Positions 1-9,397 are shown, counted from the stretch's first letter. The stretch is DNA of 64,000 nucleotides from Agaribacillus aureus (GCA_030442055.1 JAUJEB010000008.1:62001-126000); one strand, 5' to 3'. Notes: generated by a model from the sequence alone, not told the origin. Program-made: numbers and translations.

Positions 1-551
1 CCTATAAATGGATCGTTGATCCCCTTGACGGCACGACCAATTTTGTGCATGGCCTACCCGTTTACGCTATTAGCATAGCCCTTACATTTCAGGAAGAAAT
101 AGTAATTGGGATAGTATATGAATTAAATCGTAATGAATGCTTTTATGCGTCTTCAGGAGAACCGGCTTATTGTAACGATGAAATCATCAAAGTTTCAAAT
201 GCTAATAGTTTAAGCGAGGCCTTGTTGGCTACGGGTTTTCCTTATCACGATTTTGATCTTGTCAAAAAATACCTGGCTACGCTAGATAGCTTTATGCAAA
301 ATACGCATGGTCTGCGGAGGCTCGGAAGCGCCGCTGTTGATCTGGCCTATGTTGCCTGTGGGAGGTTTGAAGGATTCTTTGAATACAACCTGAAGCCTTG
401 GGATGTGGCGGCTGGGGCCTTTATTGTACAGCAGGCAGGGGGTGTGGTTACCGACTTTAAAGGCGGGCATGATTTTATTTTTGGTAAAGAGATTCTTGCC
501 GCCAACATAGTTCACAACGAAATGTTAAAGGTAATTCAACAACATTGGTAA
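1..551 (+). CDS. Inositol monophosphatase family protein (5' end missing)
   Basis: The reading frame is open from base 3, so the start lies outside the window; the GTG at 45 is internal. The visible part begins with the metal-binding motif WIVDPLDGTTNF, hallmark of Mg-dependent inositol-1-monophosphatases, and the second signature (KPWDVAAGAFIVQQAGG) lies near the C-terminus with its conserved Asp. About 182 residues are visible of a family length near 265, so roughly the N-terminal third is lost. Members hydrolyse inositol phosphates or related sugar or nucleotide phosphates in the cytoplasm; the substrate here cannot be told. The next gene starts 14 bp downstream on the same strand. Confidence 0.93.
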   Translation, partial: YKWIVDPLDGTTNFVHGLPVYAISIALTFQEEIVIGIVYELNRNECFYASSGEPAYCNDEIIKVSNANSLSEALLATGFPYHDFDLVKKYLATLDSFMQNTHGLRRLGSAAVDLAYVACGRFEGFFEYNLKPWDVAAGAFIVQQAGGVVTDFKGGHDFIFGKEILAANIVHNEMLKVIQQHW

Positions 552-565
552 ATTAAGATAAGGGC

Positions 566-1789
566 ATGTTTGAGTTTAAATGTCATGTAAAAAATCAATT
601 TTCAAAGATGCGCTGGATCGTTTTTCTGGCCTGCCTTTTCATTTTTACCACTGCCCGGGCCCAATACATTACACTGTCTCCTGAGGCCACCGTTAGCCTC
701 ATAACGCCTGAACCCGGCCAGGAAGCAATATTCACCATTTATGGCCATAGTGCCATTAGAATTCACGATCCCGCGAATAATTTAGATACCGTTTTTGATT
801 ATGGCATTTTTGATTTTCAGGATCCCAATTTTAGTCTGAATTTTGCCAAGGGATATTTAAGGTACATGGTGGGCGGCAGAAATTTTAGCCGTTTCACGGT
901 TGCATATAAGCGTTTTGATCGTACCATTCACGAGCAAATTTTAAACCTCACGCAAGAAGAGAAACAACGGACTTTTGAATTTTTAGCTAATAACGCGCGG
1001 CCTGAAAACAGGTATTATTTTTATGATTATTTTTATGATAACTGTGCTACCAAGATCAGGGATGTTTTCCAGAATATTCTGGGGGATAAATTGGTTTTTG
1101 ATGAATCCTATGTGGTGCCGAAGCATAGTTTTAGAGATATGGTAGATTCGCTGTCGGTCTATCAGCCGTGGGGAGACTTTGGCATTGATATTTGCCTGGG
1201 GCTGCCGATGGACAAAAAGATGTCACCTTTGGAATACATGTTTCTTCCAGGCTACGTATTTAAGGGGTTTAGCCAGGCAACCATCAAGCGTGGGGAGCAA
1301 TCTGTGCCACTGGTGAAGGAAGCCAGCATCTATTATCAAGGTACGCCCCAAACCCTGGATGTCGGTATCTTTACACCTAAGTTTGTATTCTGGTCACTGT
1401 TTTTTGTCTTGCTTGCGATTACCTTTTTTGGTTTTAAAAAGGATAAAGTGCATTATTGGATTGATATAATCTTATTTTCAGTTATGGGGCTTTTAGGCAT
1501 TTTTTTGTTATTACTGTGGACAGCCACCGACCACCGTGCCGCAGCAAATAATCTTAATTTGTTATGGGCCATTCCCCTGCATTTTCCGGCAGCCCTTCTT
1601 TTAATTCCCAGGGAAAAAGGGCATTATTTAGGTAATTATTTTATGATAGTGTCCGCCTTAATGGTTTTATTGCTGATTTTCTGGCCATTGATCCCACAGG
1701 GGTATAACGCTGCATTTTTCCCTATTGTAGCCACGCTTGGCTTAAGGGCTGGCCATCTTTTCTACAGACTTAAAAAGGCCGGGGATTAA
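566..1789 (+). CDS. DUF4105 (Lnb N-terminal periplasmic domain) membrane protein
   Basis: A 407-residue protein with an N-terminal hydrophobic signal (WIVFLACLFIFTTARAQ), a periplasmic domain of about 240 residues and a C-terminal block of about five membrane segments (roughly residues 270-400). HSAIRIHDP and YDYFYDNCATKIRD resemble the His and Cys motifs of the DUF4105/Lnb N-terminal domain, named after a lipoprotein N-acyltransferase. Whether this protein acylates lipoproteins is not shown. An ATG at 608, directly before the signal sequence, is an equally good start and would give 393 residues. The gene follows the phosphatase gene closely and overlaps the convergent radical SAM gene by 4 bp. 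Confidence 0.85.
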   Translation: MFEFKCHVKNQFSKMRWIVFLACLFIFTTARAQYITLSPEATVSLITPEPGQEAIFTIYGHSAIRIHDPANNLDTVFDYGIFDFQDPNFSLNFAKGYLRYMVGGRNFSRFTVAYKRFDRTIHEQILNLTQEEKQRTFEFLANNARPENRYYFYDYFYDNCATKIRDVFQNILGDKLVFDESYVVPKHSFRDMVDSLSVYQPWGDFGIDICLGLPMDKKMSPLEYMFLPGYVFKGFSQATIKRGEQSVPLVKEASIYYQGTPQTLDVGIFTPKFVFWSLFFVLLAITFFGFKKDKVHYWIDIILFSVMGLLGIFLLLLWTATDHRAAANNLNLLWAIPLHFPAALLLIPREKGHYLGNYFMIVSALMVLLLIFWPLIPQGYNAAFFPIVATLGLRAGHLFYRLKKAGD

Positions 1790-2808
1790 GCCCAGATCCT
1801 GGTTCCCTCGGTGCAGTTCTTACACATTTCCAACTCACTTCTGGATTTTAGTATGGCGGCCCGGAAGTCATCATATGGTTTACTATGCCAAAGTTCCTTA
1901 AAACTTTGCTCTTTGATACTACCCATTTCATGGTGAGCATCTTTGTCGAAGCAGCAGGGGACCACCTTACCATCCCAGGTAATAACACTGGAATGCCACA
2001 TTTTCCAGCAATGATTAAGCAATTTATTTTTGACTTCATAAGTACCATCCTTCTTCAATTTATACCTGGCGTAGCGGTCGATGGTGGGGATCAGTGGTGA
2101 GCCATGTTTGTAATCATAGATTTGAGCAGTTTTAAGACCAACCTCATCGACACCCAGTGTTTTAGCCAGCGCTCTGACCTCTTCGATCTGATGTTCATTG
2201 GGCTTGACCACCAGGAATTGAAAGATAAGGTGGGGGGTATGGGATTTAAGGGTCTTTTTCCACCTGACCACGTTTTTGGTGCCTGCCAGGACTTTTTCGA
2301 GTTTTCCTCCTACCCGGTATGATTCATACGTTTCTTGTGTGGTGCCGTCAATTGAAATAATCAACCTGTCAAGCCCTGATTGTACTGTTTTTTTGGCGAC
2401 ATCGTCGGTTAGAAAATGTGCGTTGGTAGAGGTGGCAGTATAGATACCTTTTTGCGAAGCATATTTGACCAGATCCAGAAACTGAGGATGAAGAAAGGGC
2501 TCGCCCTGAAAATAAAATAACAAATAGGTAAGTGTATCCTTTAATTCATCAATGGTTTTTTTAAATAATTCTCCTGTCAACATTCCCGTAGGCCTGGTAA
2601 AGGATCGTAAGCCGCTGGGGCATTCGGGACAGCGGAGATTGCAAGAGGTGGTAGGCTCAAATGAAATACTAACAGGCAAGCCCCAGTGGACCGGCCGGCG
2701 GGTTATTTTGGCATAAAGATAACTGGCTACTACCTTTAAGGCATTAACTAATTTTTTAATATCCCATTTAACGAGATAGTTTATACCGTCCCTAAAATTA
2801 TTATTCAA
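1786..2808 (-). CDS. Radical SAM/SPASM domain protein
   Basis: The N-terminal half carries the radical SAM cluster motif CxxxCxxC (Cys56, Cys60, Cys63 in SCNLRCPECPSG), which binds the 4Fe-4S cluster that cleaves S-adenosylmethionine. The C-terminal part has the cysteines of a SPASM auxiliary-cluster domain (NHCWKMWHS, VPCCFDKD, CKNCTEG) and the typical GSIKEQSFKELWHS segment. Such proteins modify peptides or small molecules, but no precursor peptide is evident beside it, so the substrate is unknown. The likely start is a TTG; there is no in-frame ATG near the N-terminus. It overlaps the convergent DUF4105 gene by 4 bp. Confidence 0.88.
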   Translation of the reverse strand: MNNNFRDGINYLVKWDIKKLVNALKVVASYLYAKITRRPVHWGLPVSISFEPTTSCNLRCPECPSGLRSFTRPTGMLTGELFKKTIDELKDTLTYLLFYFQGEPFLHPQFLDLVKYASQKGIYTATSTNAHFLTDDVAKKTVQSGLDRLIISIDGTTQETYESYRVGGKLEKVLAGTKNVVRWKKTLKSHTPHLIFQFLVVKPNEHQIEEVRALAKTLGVDEVGLKTAQIYDYKHGSPLIPTIDRYARYKLKKDGTYEVKNKLLNHCWKMWHSSVITWDGKVVPCCFDKDAHHEMGSIKEQSFKELWHSKPYDDFRAAILKSRSELEMCKNCTEGTRIWA

Positions 2809-2836
2809 CCTAAAGCCTTCCTGATACGTTAATCCT

Positions 2837-2844
2837 CAAATATA
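2837..2844 (-). promoter_or_regulatory. Putative -7 box of the radical SAM gene
   Basis: The minus strand reads TATATTTG, an exact match to the Bacteroidota -7 consensus TAnnTTTG, 28 nt upstream of the TTG start. No clear -33 TTTG is visible at the usual spacing. Confidence 0.4.
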
Positions 2845-3023
2845 TTAAACAATTCAATTAATTATCGGAGAAAGATGGATATCGTTTATATAGCTTATGG
2901 CCATTTTCATCCGGTAATAAATGGCATTAAAAGAATACCTTGAAAAGAAGATGAATTTCAATGGGAAAATATTTATCTTCAAAATTCATATTGTTTACCA
3001 TTCACATAACCAAGATTTTATAC

Positions 3024-3200
3024 ATGGATCAGGAAGTCAAAGATCAACTATCACAGGAAATTGAGGATTTAAAAAATCAATTAACAGGAGACATGTTCAA
3101 GGATATGGATCTTAAGGATAAAATTCATAACCTTGAAATGAAATTAAAAGGTGTAAAACCAATGGATTCGAGTATCGATTGCATTGGATGCGGAAGCTAA
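3024..3200 (+). CDS. Small coiled-coil protein ending in CxxCGS
   Basis: Starting at ATG 3024 gives 58 residues: a charged helical region rich in Lys, Glu, Asp and Leu (likely coiled coil), then a short linker and the C-terminus IDCIGCGS. The frame is open further upstream (ATG at 2961), but that extension is hydrophobic, AT-rich and unlike a signal peptide, so the inner start is preferred. A strong terminator follows 21 bp after the stop, which supports a real transcript. I do not recognise the family. The terminal CxxC could bind metal or be redox active; that is inference. Confidence 0.6.
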   Translation: MDQEVKDQLSQEIEDLKNQLTGDMFKDMDLKDKIHNLEMKLKGVKPMDSSIDCIGCGS

Positions 3201-3221
3201 AAGCCTGTAACAATATCTCCC

Positions 3222-3250
3222 AATCGCAGCTGTCTGTTGCGATTTTTTTT
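3222..3250 (+). terminator. Rho-independent terminator after the small CxxCGS gene
   Basis: A perfect 7-bp stem AATCGCA/TGCGATT with a 9-nt loop runs directly into a T tract of eight or more. Confidence 0.8.
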
Positions 3251-3287
3251 TGCTTTTTCCGGTCTTTTACTGACTTCCGGATAGATT

Positions 3288-3316
3288 ACCTAAAACACCA
3301 CTGGCAAAAGTGGTGT
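3288..3316 (-). terminator. Terminator of the beta-oxidation operon
   Basis: A perfect 8-bp stem ACACCACT/AGTGGTGT with a 6-nt loop lies 11 bp beyond the acyl-CoA dehydrogenase stop on the minus strand and is followed by TTTAGG. The short T run makes it a moderate terminator. Confidence 0.6.
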
Positions 3317-3326
3317 CTATGCTATA

Positions 3327-5123
3327 TTAAAATGCGTAGCCTTTGTTTTCAATCAGATGATCAGCAACTCTTCTTCGTGCTTCTTTCAGATTCATAGGAT
3401 CAATTTTGGTGAACCTTTTTAATCCCATCAGCATCACGCGCATTTCATCTCCTTCTGCAAAAGCATATATAGCTTCTTTGCCGGCATTCTGGACAATGCT
3501 AACCGCATCGTGCAAATAGATTTTTGCCATGTCCACCTGTCTTTGAGATGCCTCTTCTCCTTTTAGTTGGATGAGTTTTTCTGCTCTTAAAATTGTGGAC
3601 TCCGCAGCGTAGATTTCTATTAATATATCCGCCAGATTCATCAGTATTTCCTGTTCATGGCTTAATTTTTCCATCAATTTCTGAGCGGCGGCTCCAGCTA
3701 CCATTAATCCGGCTTTTTTCAGGTTATTCAACACTTTTTTCTCGGCGGCAAAAAGCTCGTTATCTTCCTGGTTACTAAAATCGGGAATAGAGGTCAATTC
3801 TTTTTGAACAGCCATTGCAGGGCCCATTAAGTCAAGCTCTCCCTTCATGGCGCGTTTGAGCAGCATATCGATCATCAACATGCGGTTGATTTCATTGGTT
3901 CCCTCATAGATCCTCGTAATCCTTGCATCGCGAAAGGCCCTGGCCATGGGCGCATCTTCGGAGAAACCCATACCGCCATATACCTGCACGCCTTCATCCA
4001 CGCAATAAGATAAAACCTCAGAGCCATGCACTTTACTGATAGAGCATTCTATGGCAAATTGCGCAATGCCTTTTAATTTGGCTTCATTTTCTTCCATGCC
4101 ATCGGCGATGAGGGCGGCAATTTTATCGTCAATGTTTTGGCCCGCTCTGTAATTTAATGATTCCGTGGCGAAGGTTTTTATGGCCATGGTGGCCAGCTTG
4201 TGTTTGATGGCTCCGAATTTTGAGATGGAAATACCAAACTGCTTTCGGTCTATTGCATATTGGGTGCTGAGATCTATGACCTCTTTCATTCCCCCGATAC
4301 CACCGGCACCTAATTTTATCCTGCCGATATTCAAAATATTTACCGCAATCTTAAAACCGTTTTCCCGCGCCGACAATAAATTCTCAACAGGGACTTTCAC
4401 GTCATTGAAAAATACCTGGCGGGTTGACGAACCTTTGATCCCAAGTTTGATCTCTTCGTCATTCATGGTGATGCCATCCCAGGTTCTTTCCAGTATAAAG
4501 GCGGAAAGTCGTGCATCATCATCTATTTTGGCAAAAACAATCAGACAGTCGGCATAGCCGGCATTGGATATCCACATTTTCTGCCCATTAAGAATGTAGT
4601 GTTTGCCATCTTCTGAAAGTACTGCCCTGCTTTTGCCGGAGTTAGCGTCAGAACCTGCATCCGGTTCGGTGAGGCAATAACAACCGACCCATTCACCGGA
4701 CGCCAATTTTGGCAAGTATTTTTGTTTTTGTTCTTCGGTGCCGTAATACAGGATGGGCAGGGTCCCAATACCAGTGTGAGCGCCGTAGGTGGTAGAAAAT
4801 GAACCGGCAGATCCCAGTATATCCGCGATCAGCAATGATGTATTGAAATTCATTCCCAGGCCGCCGTAAGCCTCCGGAATAGAAATACCCAGCAGGCCTA
4901 ATTCACCCGCCTTTTTCAATAAATGCTCTCCTAGCTCATATTCCCCTTTTTCCAACCTTTCGATGACCGGTGTTACTTCATGGTCAATAAAATCCTGGGT
5001 GGCTTGAGCCATCATTTTTTGTTCTTCCGAGAATTCTTCCGGAATAAATATTTCGCCGGCCTCAGATTCTCTGATCAAAAATTCCCCTCCTTTAATCGCT
5101 TCCTTTTTTTCTACTGCATCCAT
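3327..5123 (-). CDS. Acyl-CoA dehydrogenase
   Basis: A 598-residue flavoprotein that would catalyse the first, alpha-beta dehydrogenation step of fatty-acid beta-oxidation in the cytoplasm. The core acyl-CoA dehydrogenase fold spans about residues 30-430, with the FAD-contact motif CYCLTEPDAGSDANS, the segment YGGMGFSEDAPMARAFRD, and the active-site region RIYEGTNEI (Glu near 407). An extra C-terminal helical domain of about 160 residues gives the long form typical of Bacteroidota and other long-chain enzymes. It is the last gene of the minus-strand operon, 66 bp after the thiolase, and is followed by a hairpin terminator. Confidence 0.95.
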   Translation of the reverse strand: MDAVEKKEAIKGGEFLIRESEAGEIFIPEEFSEEQKMMAQATQDFIDHEVTPVIERLEKGEYELGEHLLKKAGELGLLGISIPEAYGGLGMNFNTSLLIADILGSAGSFSTTYGAHTGIGTLPILYYGTEEQKQKYLPKLASGEWVGCYCLTEPDAGSDANSGKSRAVLSEDGKHYILNGQKMWISNAGYADCLIVFAKIDDDARLSAFILERTWDGITMNDEEIKLGIKGSSTRQVFFNDVKVPVENLLSARENGFKIAVNILNIGRIKLGAGGIGGMKEVIDLSTQYAIDRKQFGISISKFGAIKHKLATMAIKTFATESLNYRAGQNIDDKIAALIADGMEENEAKLKGIAQFAIECSISKVHGSEVLSYCVDEGVQVYGGMGFSEDAPMARAFRDARITRIYEGTNEINRMLMIDMLLKRAMKGELDLMGPAMAVQKELTSIPDFSNQEDNELFAAEKKVLNNLKKAGLMVAGAAAQKLMEKLSHEQEILMNLADILIEIYAAESTILRAEKLIQLKGEEASQRQVDMAKIYLHDAVSIVQNAGKEAIYAFAEGDEMRVMLMGLKRFTKIDPMNLKEARRRVADHLIENKGYAF

Positions 5124-5189
5124 TTTATTTAATATTTTTGACTGAAAATTTCAGTCGTTGATGTTTTTTGATAGATTCTTTGTACTATA

Positions 5190-6365
5190 TTAATTTAATA
5201 ATTCATAGATTCCCGCTACGCCTTGCCCTCCCCCGACGCAGGCAGTCACCATGCCGTATTTTTGTTTTTTTCTTCTCATCTCATTAAACAGCTGAATAGA
5301 CAACTTGGCGCCTGAGCAGCCCAACGGATGTCCGAGCGCAATGGCCCCGCCATTTGGATTCAGCTTCTTCATATCGATGTCCAATTCCCTCACTACAGCC
5401 AGGGATTGGGTAGCAAAAGCTTCATTCAATTCAATTTGTTCTATATCCTTTAATTTCAGGCCAGCCACTTTCAGTGCTTTAGGCACCGCTGCTACCGGTC
5501 CTATACCCATAATTCGAGGATCTACGCCGGCGGCCGTATAGGAGATCAGTCTGGCGATGGGCTTAAGGTTTAACTCATTTACCATTTTCTCCGACATTAC
5601 CATCACAAAAGCCGCACCATCGGAGGTTTGAGAGGAGTTGCCGGCTGTGACCTTTCCACCTGCCGCAAAGACGGGCTTTAATTTTGCCAGCGCTTCGAGA
5701 CTCGTATCTGCCCGGGGCCCTTCGTCAGTATCTACCACAAATTCACGGGATTGCTTTTTGCCGTTGGGATCCACATAGGTTTCCTGGACGGTGATGGGCA
5801 CAATTTCGTCTTTAAACTTTCCTTTCTTGATGGCATTAATTGCTTTTTGATGTGATTGGAAGGAGAATTCATCCGCATCTTCCCTCGAGATGTCAAAATC
5901 TTTGGCTACCTGTTCGGCGGTAATACCCATACTGAGATAATATTCAGGGTGATTTTCCGCTATCTTCCAATTCAAAGCTGTTTTATAACCCATTACCGGT
6001 ACCATAGACATGGATTCTGTTCCTCCGGCTATGATACAGTCTGCCATGCCGGCATGGATCCTGGCTGAGGCAATATTGATAGCTTCCAGCCCGGAACCGC
6101 AATAACGATTAATGATCATTCCCGGCACCTCTATGGGTAACGAAAGTAAAGAGATCATACGACCCATTTGCATTCCCTGCTCCGCCTCGGGTACCGCATT
6201 TCCCACAATAAGATCGTCTACCCTGGCCGGATCAAAGTCTTTGATGGACCCCACCAGGTGTTTGATAACATCTGCCGCTAAATCATCAGGCCTTGTAAAT
6301 CTAAATCCCCCTCGTTTGGCTTTTCCTACAGCAGTTCTATATCCTGCGACTATATATGCGTCCAT
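5190..6365 (-). CDS. Acetyl-CoA C-acyltransferase (3-ketoacyl-CoA thiolase)
   Basis: A 391-residue thiolase, full length for the family, that cleaves 3-ketoacyl-CoA with CoA in the last step of beta-oxidation. The nucleophilic cysteine is Cys89 in NRYCGSGLEAINIA. The C-terminal His motif GHPLGCSGAK and the second cysteine motif ACVGGGQGVAG are both present. It lies between the multifunctional hydratase/dehydrogenase gene (52 bp upstream) and the acyl-CoA dehydrogenase gene, so it acts directly on that enzyme's product. The operon context points to degradation rather than a biosynthetic acetoacetyl-CoA thiolase. Confidence 0.95.
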   Translation of the reverse strand: MDAYIVAGYRTAVGKAKRGGFRFTRPDDLAADVIKHLVGSIKDFDPARVDDLIVGNAVPEAEQGMQMGRMISLLSLPIEVPGMIINRYCGSGLEAINIASARIHAGMADCIIAGGTESMSMVPVMGYKTALNWKIAENHPEYYLSMGITAEQVAKDFDISREDADEFSFQSHQKAINAIKKGKFKDEIVPITVQETYVDPNGKKQSREFVVDTDEGPRADTSLEALAKLKPVFAAGGKVTAGNSSQTSDGAAFVMVMSEKMVNELNLKPIARLISYTAAGVDPRIMGIGPVAAVPKALKVAGLKLKDIEQIELNEAFATQSLAVVRELDIDMKKLNPNGGAIALGHPLGCSGAKLSIQLFNEMRRKKQKYGMVTACVGGGQGVAGIYELLN

Positions 6366-6417
6366 AATTTTAGCTTTTTAATTTCTTTTAGTTAAAGTGA
6401 TGTAATACAGTACCATT

Positions 6418-8820
6418 TTAGTTTCTCAGTGGTTTACCTTTAAATAAAATGCTTTGAATTCTTTCCAGGGTTTTCTTTTCTCCCGTCAAACTCAGAAAAG
6501 CCTCTCGCTCAAGGTCTAACAAATATTGCTCTGAAACATTAGTAGGGTAGGAAAGGTCGCCCCCGTTCATTACCCACGACAGTTTCTGAGCGATTTTTAC
6601 GTCGTGCTCCGAAATATAATTTCCAAATTTCATACCATGAATACCGGCTTCGAACAACGCCAGGCCGGTTTTACCTTGTACTTTGATATCAGATCTGGGA
6701 ATAGGCGTTGTATAGCCCGCTTCATCTAATTTGATAACTGTTTTTTTCGCGTCGGCAATCAGTCGCGCCCTGTTTAATGTAATTTGATCCTGAGGCCTTA
6801 AATAGCCCAGTTGCGCAATCTCATGAGCCGAGGTTGCCACTTTGGCAGTGGCGATATTCATGAAGTAAGCCTGCAACTGATTTAACTCAGGATCTCCCGG
6901 GATATTGGCATCCGAAGCCCTTAACACCATTTCCTTGGTGCCGCCACCGGCGGGGATTAATCCAACCCCAACTTCCACTAATCCCATATACGTTTCGGCA
7001 TGTGCCTGAATGATATCGGCATGCAGCGATAACTCACAACCACCTCCAAGGGCCAGCCCAGAAGTAGCCACCACCACAGGTACGGAGGAGAACCTTGCCT
7101 TTCGCATGGTATTTTGAAATTGGGCAATCATCATATTGATTTCATCCCATTCCTGTTCGCAGGCAAACATAAACAGCATCGCCAGATTGGCGCCGGCGGA
7201 AAAGTTCTGTCCTTCGTTGCCGATCACGATGCCGCGAAAATCTTTCTCGGCAATGCTAAAGACTGTATTTAATCCCTCAACAACTTCAGGGCCCATGGAA
7301 TTCATTTTGCTATGAAACTCCAAATTCAATACACCGTCGCCAATGTCGAAAATTGTCGCGCCTTTATTGCCCCAAACCACATTATTTTTGCGTAAGTTAT
7401 CCAGCAGGATCAATCCTTCCGTTCCTGGCATCACTTTGTATGATCCCGAGGAAATGTCATAATATTGTTTTTTCCCATCTTCGCTGCTGAAAAAGGAAGT
7501 TATTCCTTTATCGAGCATATCATAGACCCATTGGTTTGGTTTCAGTCCCGCGGCTTCCATTTTCTCCACAGTCTCTTTTACCCCCAACAAATCCCATGTA
7601 GCAAACGGGCCTAATTCCCATCCAAATCCTGCGCAAACAGCCTGATCGATATTATATAAATCGTCGGCAATTTCGGGAATGCGAAAAGAGCAATATTTGA
7701 ACAGGTCGTAGAAGGTCGATTGATAAAATTCGCCGGCCTTGTCATCAAAGTTGACCAGTGTTTTGATTCTCTCCTTGACGTTCTCCACATCTTTTACAGC
7801 ACCCAGTGCTTTGAATTTAGCTTTTGTTCTGGGGCCATATTCAAAGGTTTTAAGATCCAGCTCCAGGATCTCACTTTTCCCTTCTTTATTTTTGATCTTT
7901 TTAAAATAGCCCTGCTTGGTTTTATCCCCCCACCACTTTCTTTCATGTAGCTCAGACACAATCTTTGGTAATTTGAATGTATCCCTGCCCTCATCGTCGG
8001 GAAGTCCATTATATAAATTGTTCGCTACGTTGACGGTGGTATCCAATCCCACCACATCCATGGTCCTGAGTGTGGCTGATTTTGGCCGTCCCAGGATCGG
8101 TCCGGTCAATTTATCAACCTCGCCAACGGTTAATTCCATTTTTTCTATGGTATGCATCGCTGACATGATAGCATAAATACCAATCCTGTTGGCAATAAAT
8201 GCGGGTGTATCCTTACACAGTACGGTAGTTTTACCAAGATACAAATCGCCGTAATGCATGAAAAAATCAATGATTTCAGGATCGGTTTTAGGAGTAGGGA
8301 TAATTTCCAATAGCCGCAGGTATCTGGGGGGATTGAAAAAGTGTGTGCCGCAGAAGTGTTTCTTGAAGTCATCACTCCTGCCTTCAAGCATCAAATTAAT
8401 CGGAATGCCGGAAGTGTTGGAAGTTATGAGCGTACCCCGCTTCCGGTGTTTTTCAACCTGGTCAAAAACGGTTTTTTTGATTTTTAAATTTTCTACCACT
8501 ACCTCAAGCGTCCAATCGCAGTCCGCGATTTTTTTCATATCGTCGTCAAAATTTCCCAAAGTGATCCTCTTGGCAAAATCCTTGTCGTATAGTGGTGCTG
8601 GTTTGGATTTGACTGCGTTGGTGAAAGATTCGCTAACAATTCTGTTTCTTACCTTAGGGTCTTTGAGCGTCAGGCCTTTTGCTTTTTCGCCATCATTTAA
8701 TTCTTTAGGGACAATATCCAATAGGAGTACCTCAACACCGATATTGGCAAAATGACAGGCGATTCTGGAACCCATAATTCCGGAGCCCAGTATAGCAACC
8801 CTTTTGATGCTTCTTTTCAT
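6418..8820 (-). CDS. 3-hydroxyacyl-CoA dehydrogenase / enoyl-CoA hydratase (FadN type)
   Basis: An 800-residue bifunctional beta-oxidation enzyme. The N-terminal NAD-binding Rossmann motif is VAILGSGIMGSRIACHFANIG (residues 8-28), followed by the dehydrogenase helical domains. The C-terminal third has an enoyl-CoA hydratase/crotonase domain with the oxyanion-hole segments EGQNFSAGANLAML and ALGGGCELSLHADI. The order dehydrogenase then hydratase is the FadN arrangement, opposite to proteobacterial FadB. Its ATG overlaps the stop of the MarR gene in ATGA, indicating translational coupling, and the thiolase and acyl-CoA dehydrogenase genes follow. Confidence 0.95.
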   Translation of the reverse strand: MKRSIKRVAILGSGIMGSRIACHFANIGVEVLLLDIVPKELNDGEKAKGLTLKDPKVRNRIVSESFTNAVKSKPAPLYDKDFAKRITLGNFDDDMKKIADCDWTLEVVVENLKIKKTVFDQVEKHRKRGTLITSNTSGIPINLMLEGRSDDFKKHFCGTHFFNPPRYLRLLEIIPTPKTDPEIIDFFMHYGDLYLGKTTVLCKDTPAFIANRIGIYAIMSAMHTIEKMELTVGEVDKLTGPILGRPKSATLRTMDVVGLDTTVNVANNLYNGLPDDEGRDTFKLPKIVSELHERKWWGDKTKQGYFKKIKNKEGKSEILELDLKTFEYGPRTKAKFKALGAVKDVENVKERIKTLVNFDDKAGEFYQSTFYDLFKYCSFRIPEIADDLYNIDQAVCAGFGWELGPFATWDLLGVKETVEKMEAAGLKPNQWVYDMLDKGITSFFSSEDGKKQYYDISSGSYKVMPGTEGLILLDNLRKNNVVWGNKGATIFDIGDGVLNLEFHSKMNSMGPEVVEGLNTVFSIAEKDFRGIVIGNEGQNFSAGANLAMLFMFACEQEWDEINMMIAQFQNTMRKARFSSVPVVVATSGLALGGGCELSLHADIIQAHAETYMGLVEVGVGLIPAGGGTKEMVLRASDANIPGDPELNQLQAYFMNIATAKVATSAHEIAQLGYLRPQDQITLNRARLIADAKKTVIKLDEAGYTTPIPRSDIKVQGKTGLALFEAGIHGMKFGNYISEHDVKIAQKLSWVMNGGDLSYPTNVSEQYLLDLEREAFLSLTGEKKTLERIQSILFKGKPLRN

Positions 8821-9314
8821 TGTGTGGAAAAATGTTTTGATTTGGTTAAAGTAAATTTCTTTTTTTTATGCTCTTGCAGGTTTTCCGTATTCATTTTGTC
8901 GATTACCTTTCCAATATCAGCGATCACATTAAAAAACTCCTTCAATTTTTTGCCTGATATTGATTCTCTCACTTTTTTATTGAATAGTTTAACAGTCTTG
9001 GCAGATATTTCGCGTTTTTTCTTTCCTTCTTCCGTCAGAAATATTCTTACCGAACGCTTATCCTGGGGGTCCTGCTTTTTGTAAATGAGGTTTTTTTCTT
9101 CCATAGTCTTAAGCATTCTGGTCAAACTTCTGGATTCCAGACCTAGCAACGGCGCAATTTTCGTGGCTGGCGTTCCTTCCTCAAAATCGATATTTAATAG
9201 TACAAATCCAATAGAAGTAGTAATATCATGTTGACTTGCCTCCTGATTATACATTCTCGAGATGGCATGCCAGATGATTTTGATGTTGTAGTCTACGGTT
9301 TCCTCTCTTTTCAT
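8817..9314 (-). CDS. MarR family transcriptional regulator of the beta-oxidation operon
   Basis: A 165-residue winged-helix protein. The DNA-binding region includes PATKIAPLLGLESRSLTRML (recognition helix) and the wing DPQDKRSVRIFLTEEGKKK, with helical dimerisation segments on both sides. It is the first gene of the beta-oxidation operon and overlaps the next by 4 bp. A perfect 20-bp palindrome just upstream is the natural candidate operator, which would make it autoregulated. Acyl-CoAs are a plausible ligand by context only. The Lys-rich C-terminal tail (HKKKKFTLTKSKHFSTQ) extends beyond the usual family end. Confidence 0.9.
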   Translation of the reverse strand: MKREETVDYNIKIIWHAISRMYNQEASQHDITTSIGFVLLNIDFEEGTPATKIAPLLGLESRSLTRMLKTMEEKNLIYKKQDPQDKRSVRIFLTEEGKKKREISAKTVKLFNKKVRESISGKKLKEFFNVIADIGKVIDKMNTENLQEHKKKKFTLTKSKHFSTQ

Positions 9315-9397
9315 TAGTTGTTAATATTTACCTTACCTCACGGATAAAATTCCATTGATATTTAGCGTTACCGGCTGCTACTTGTAACCTGGGCTAG

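Noticed and set aside
2961-3023. Longer N-terminus for the small CxxCGS protein
   Set aside because: The added 21 residues are hydrophobic and AT-rich without a proper signal peptide, and they spoil an otherwise charged coiled coil.
8258-8755. 165-codon open frame antisense to the hydroxyacyl-CoA dehydrogenase gene
   Set aside because: The opposite strand encodes a clear NAD-binding domain; this frame is Ser/Phe-rich shadow sequence.
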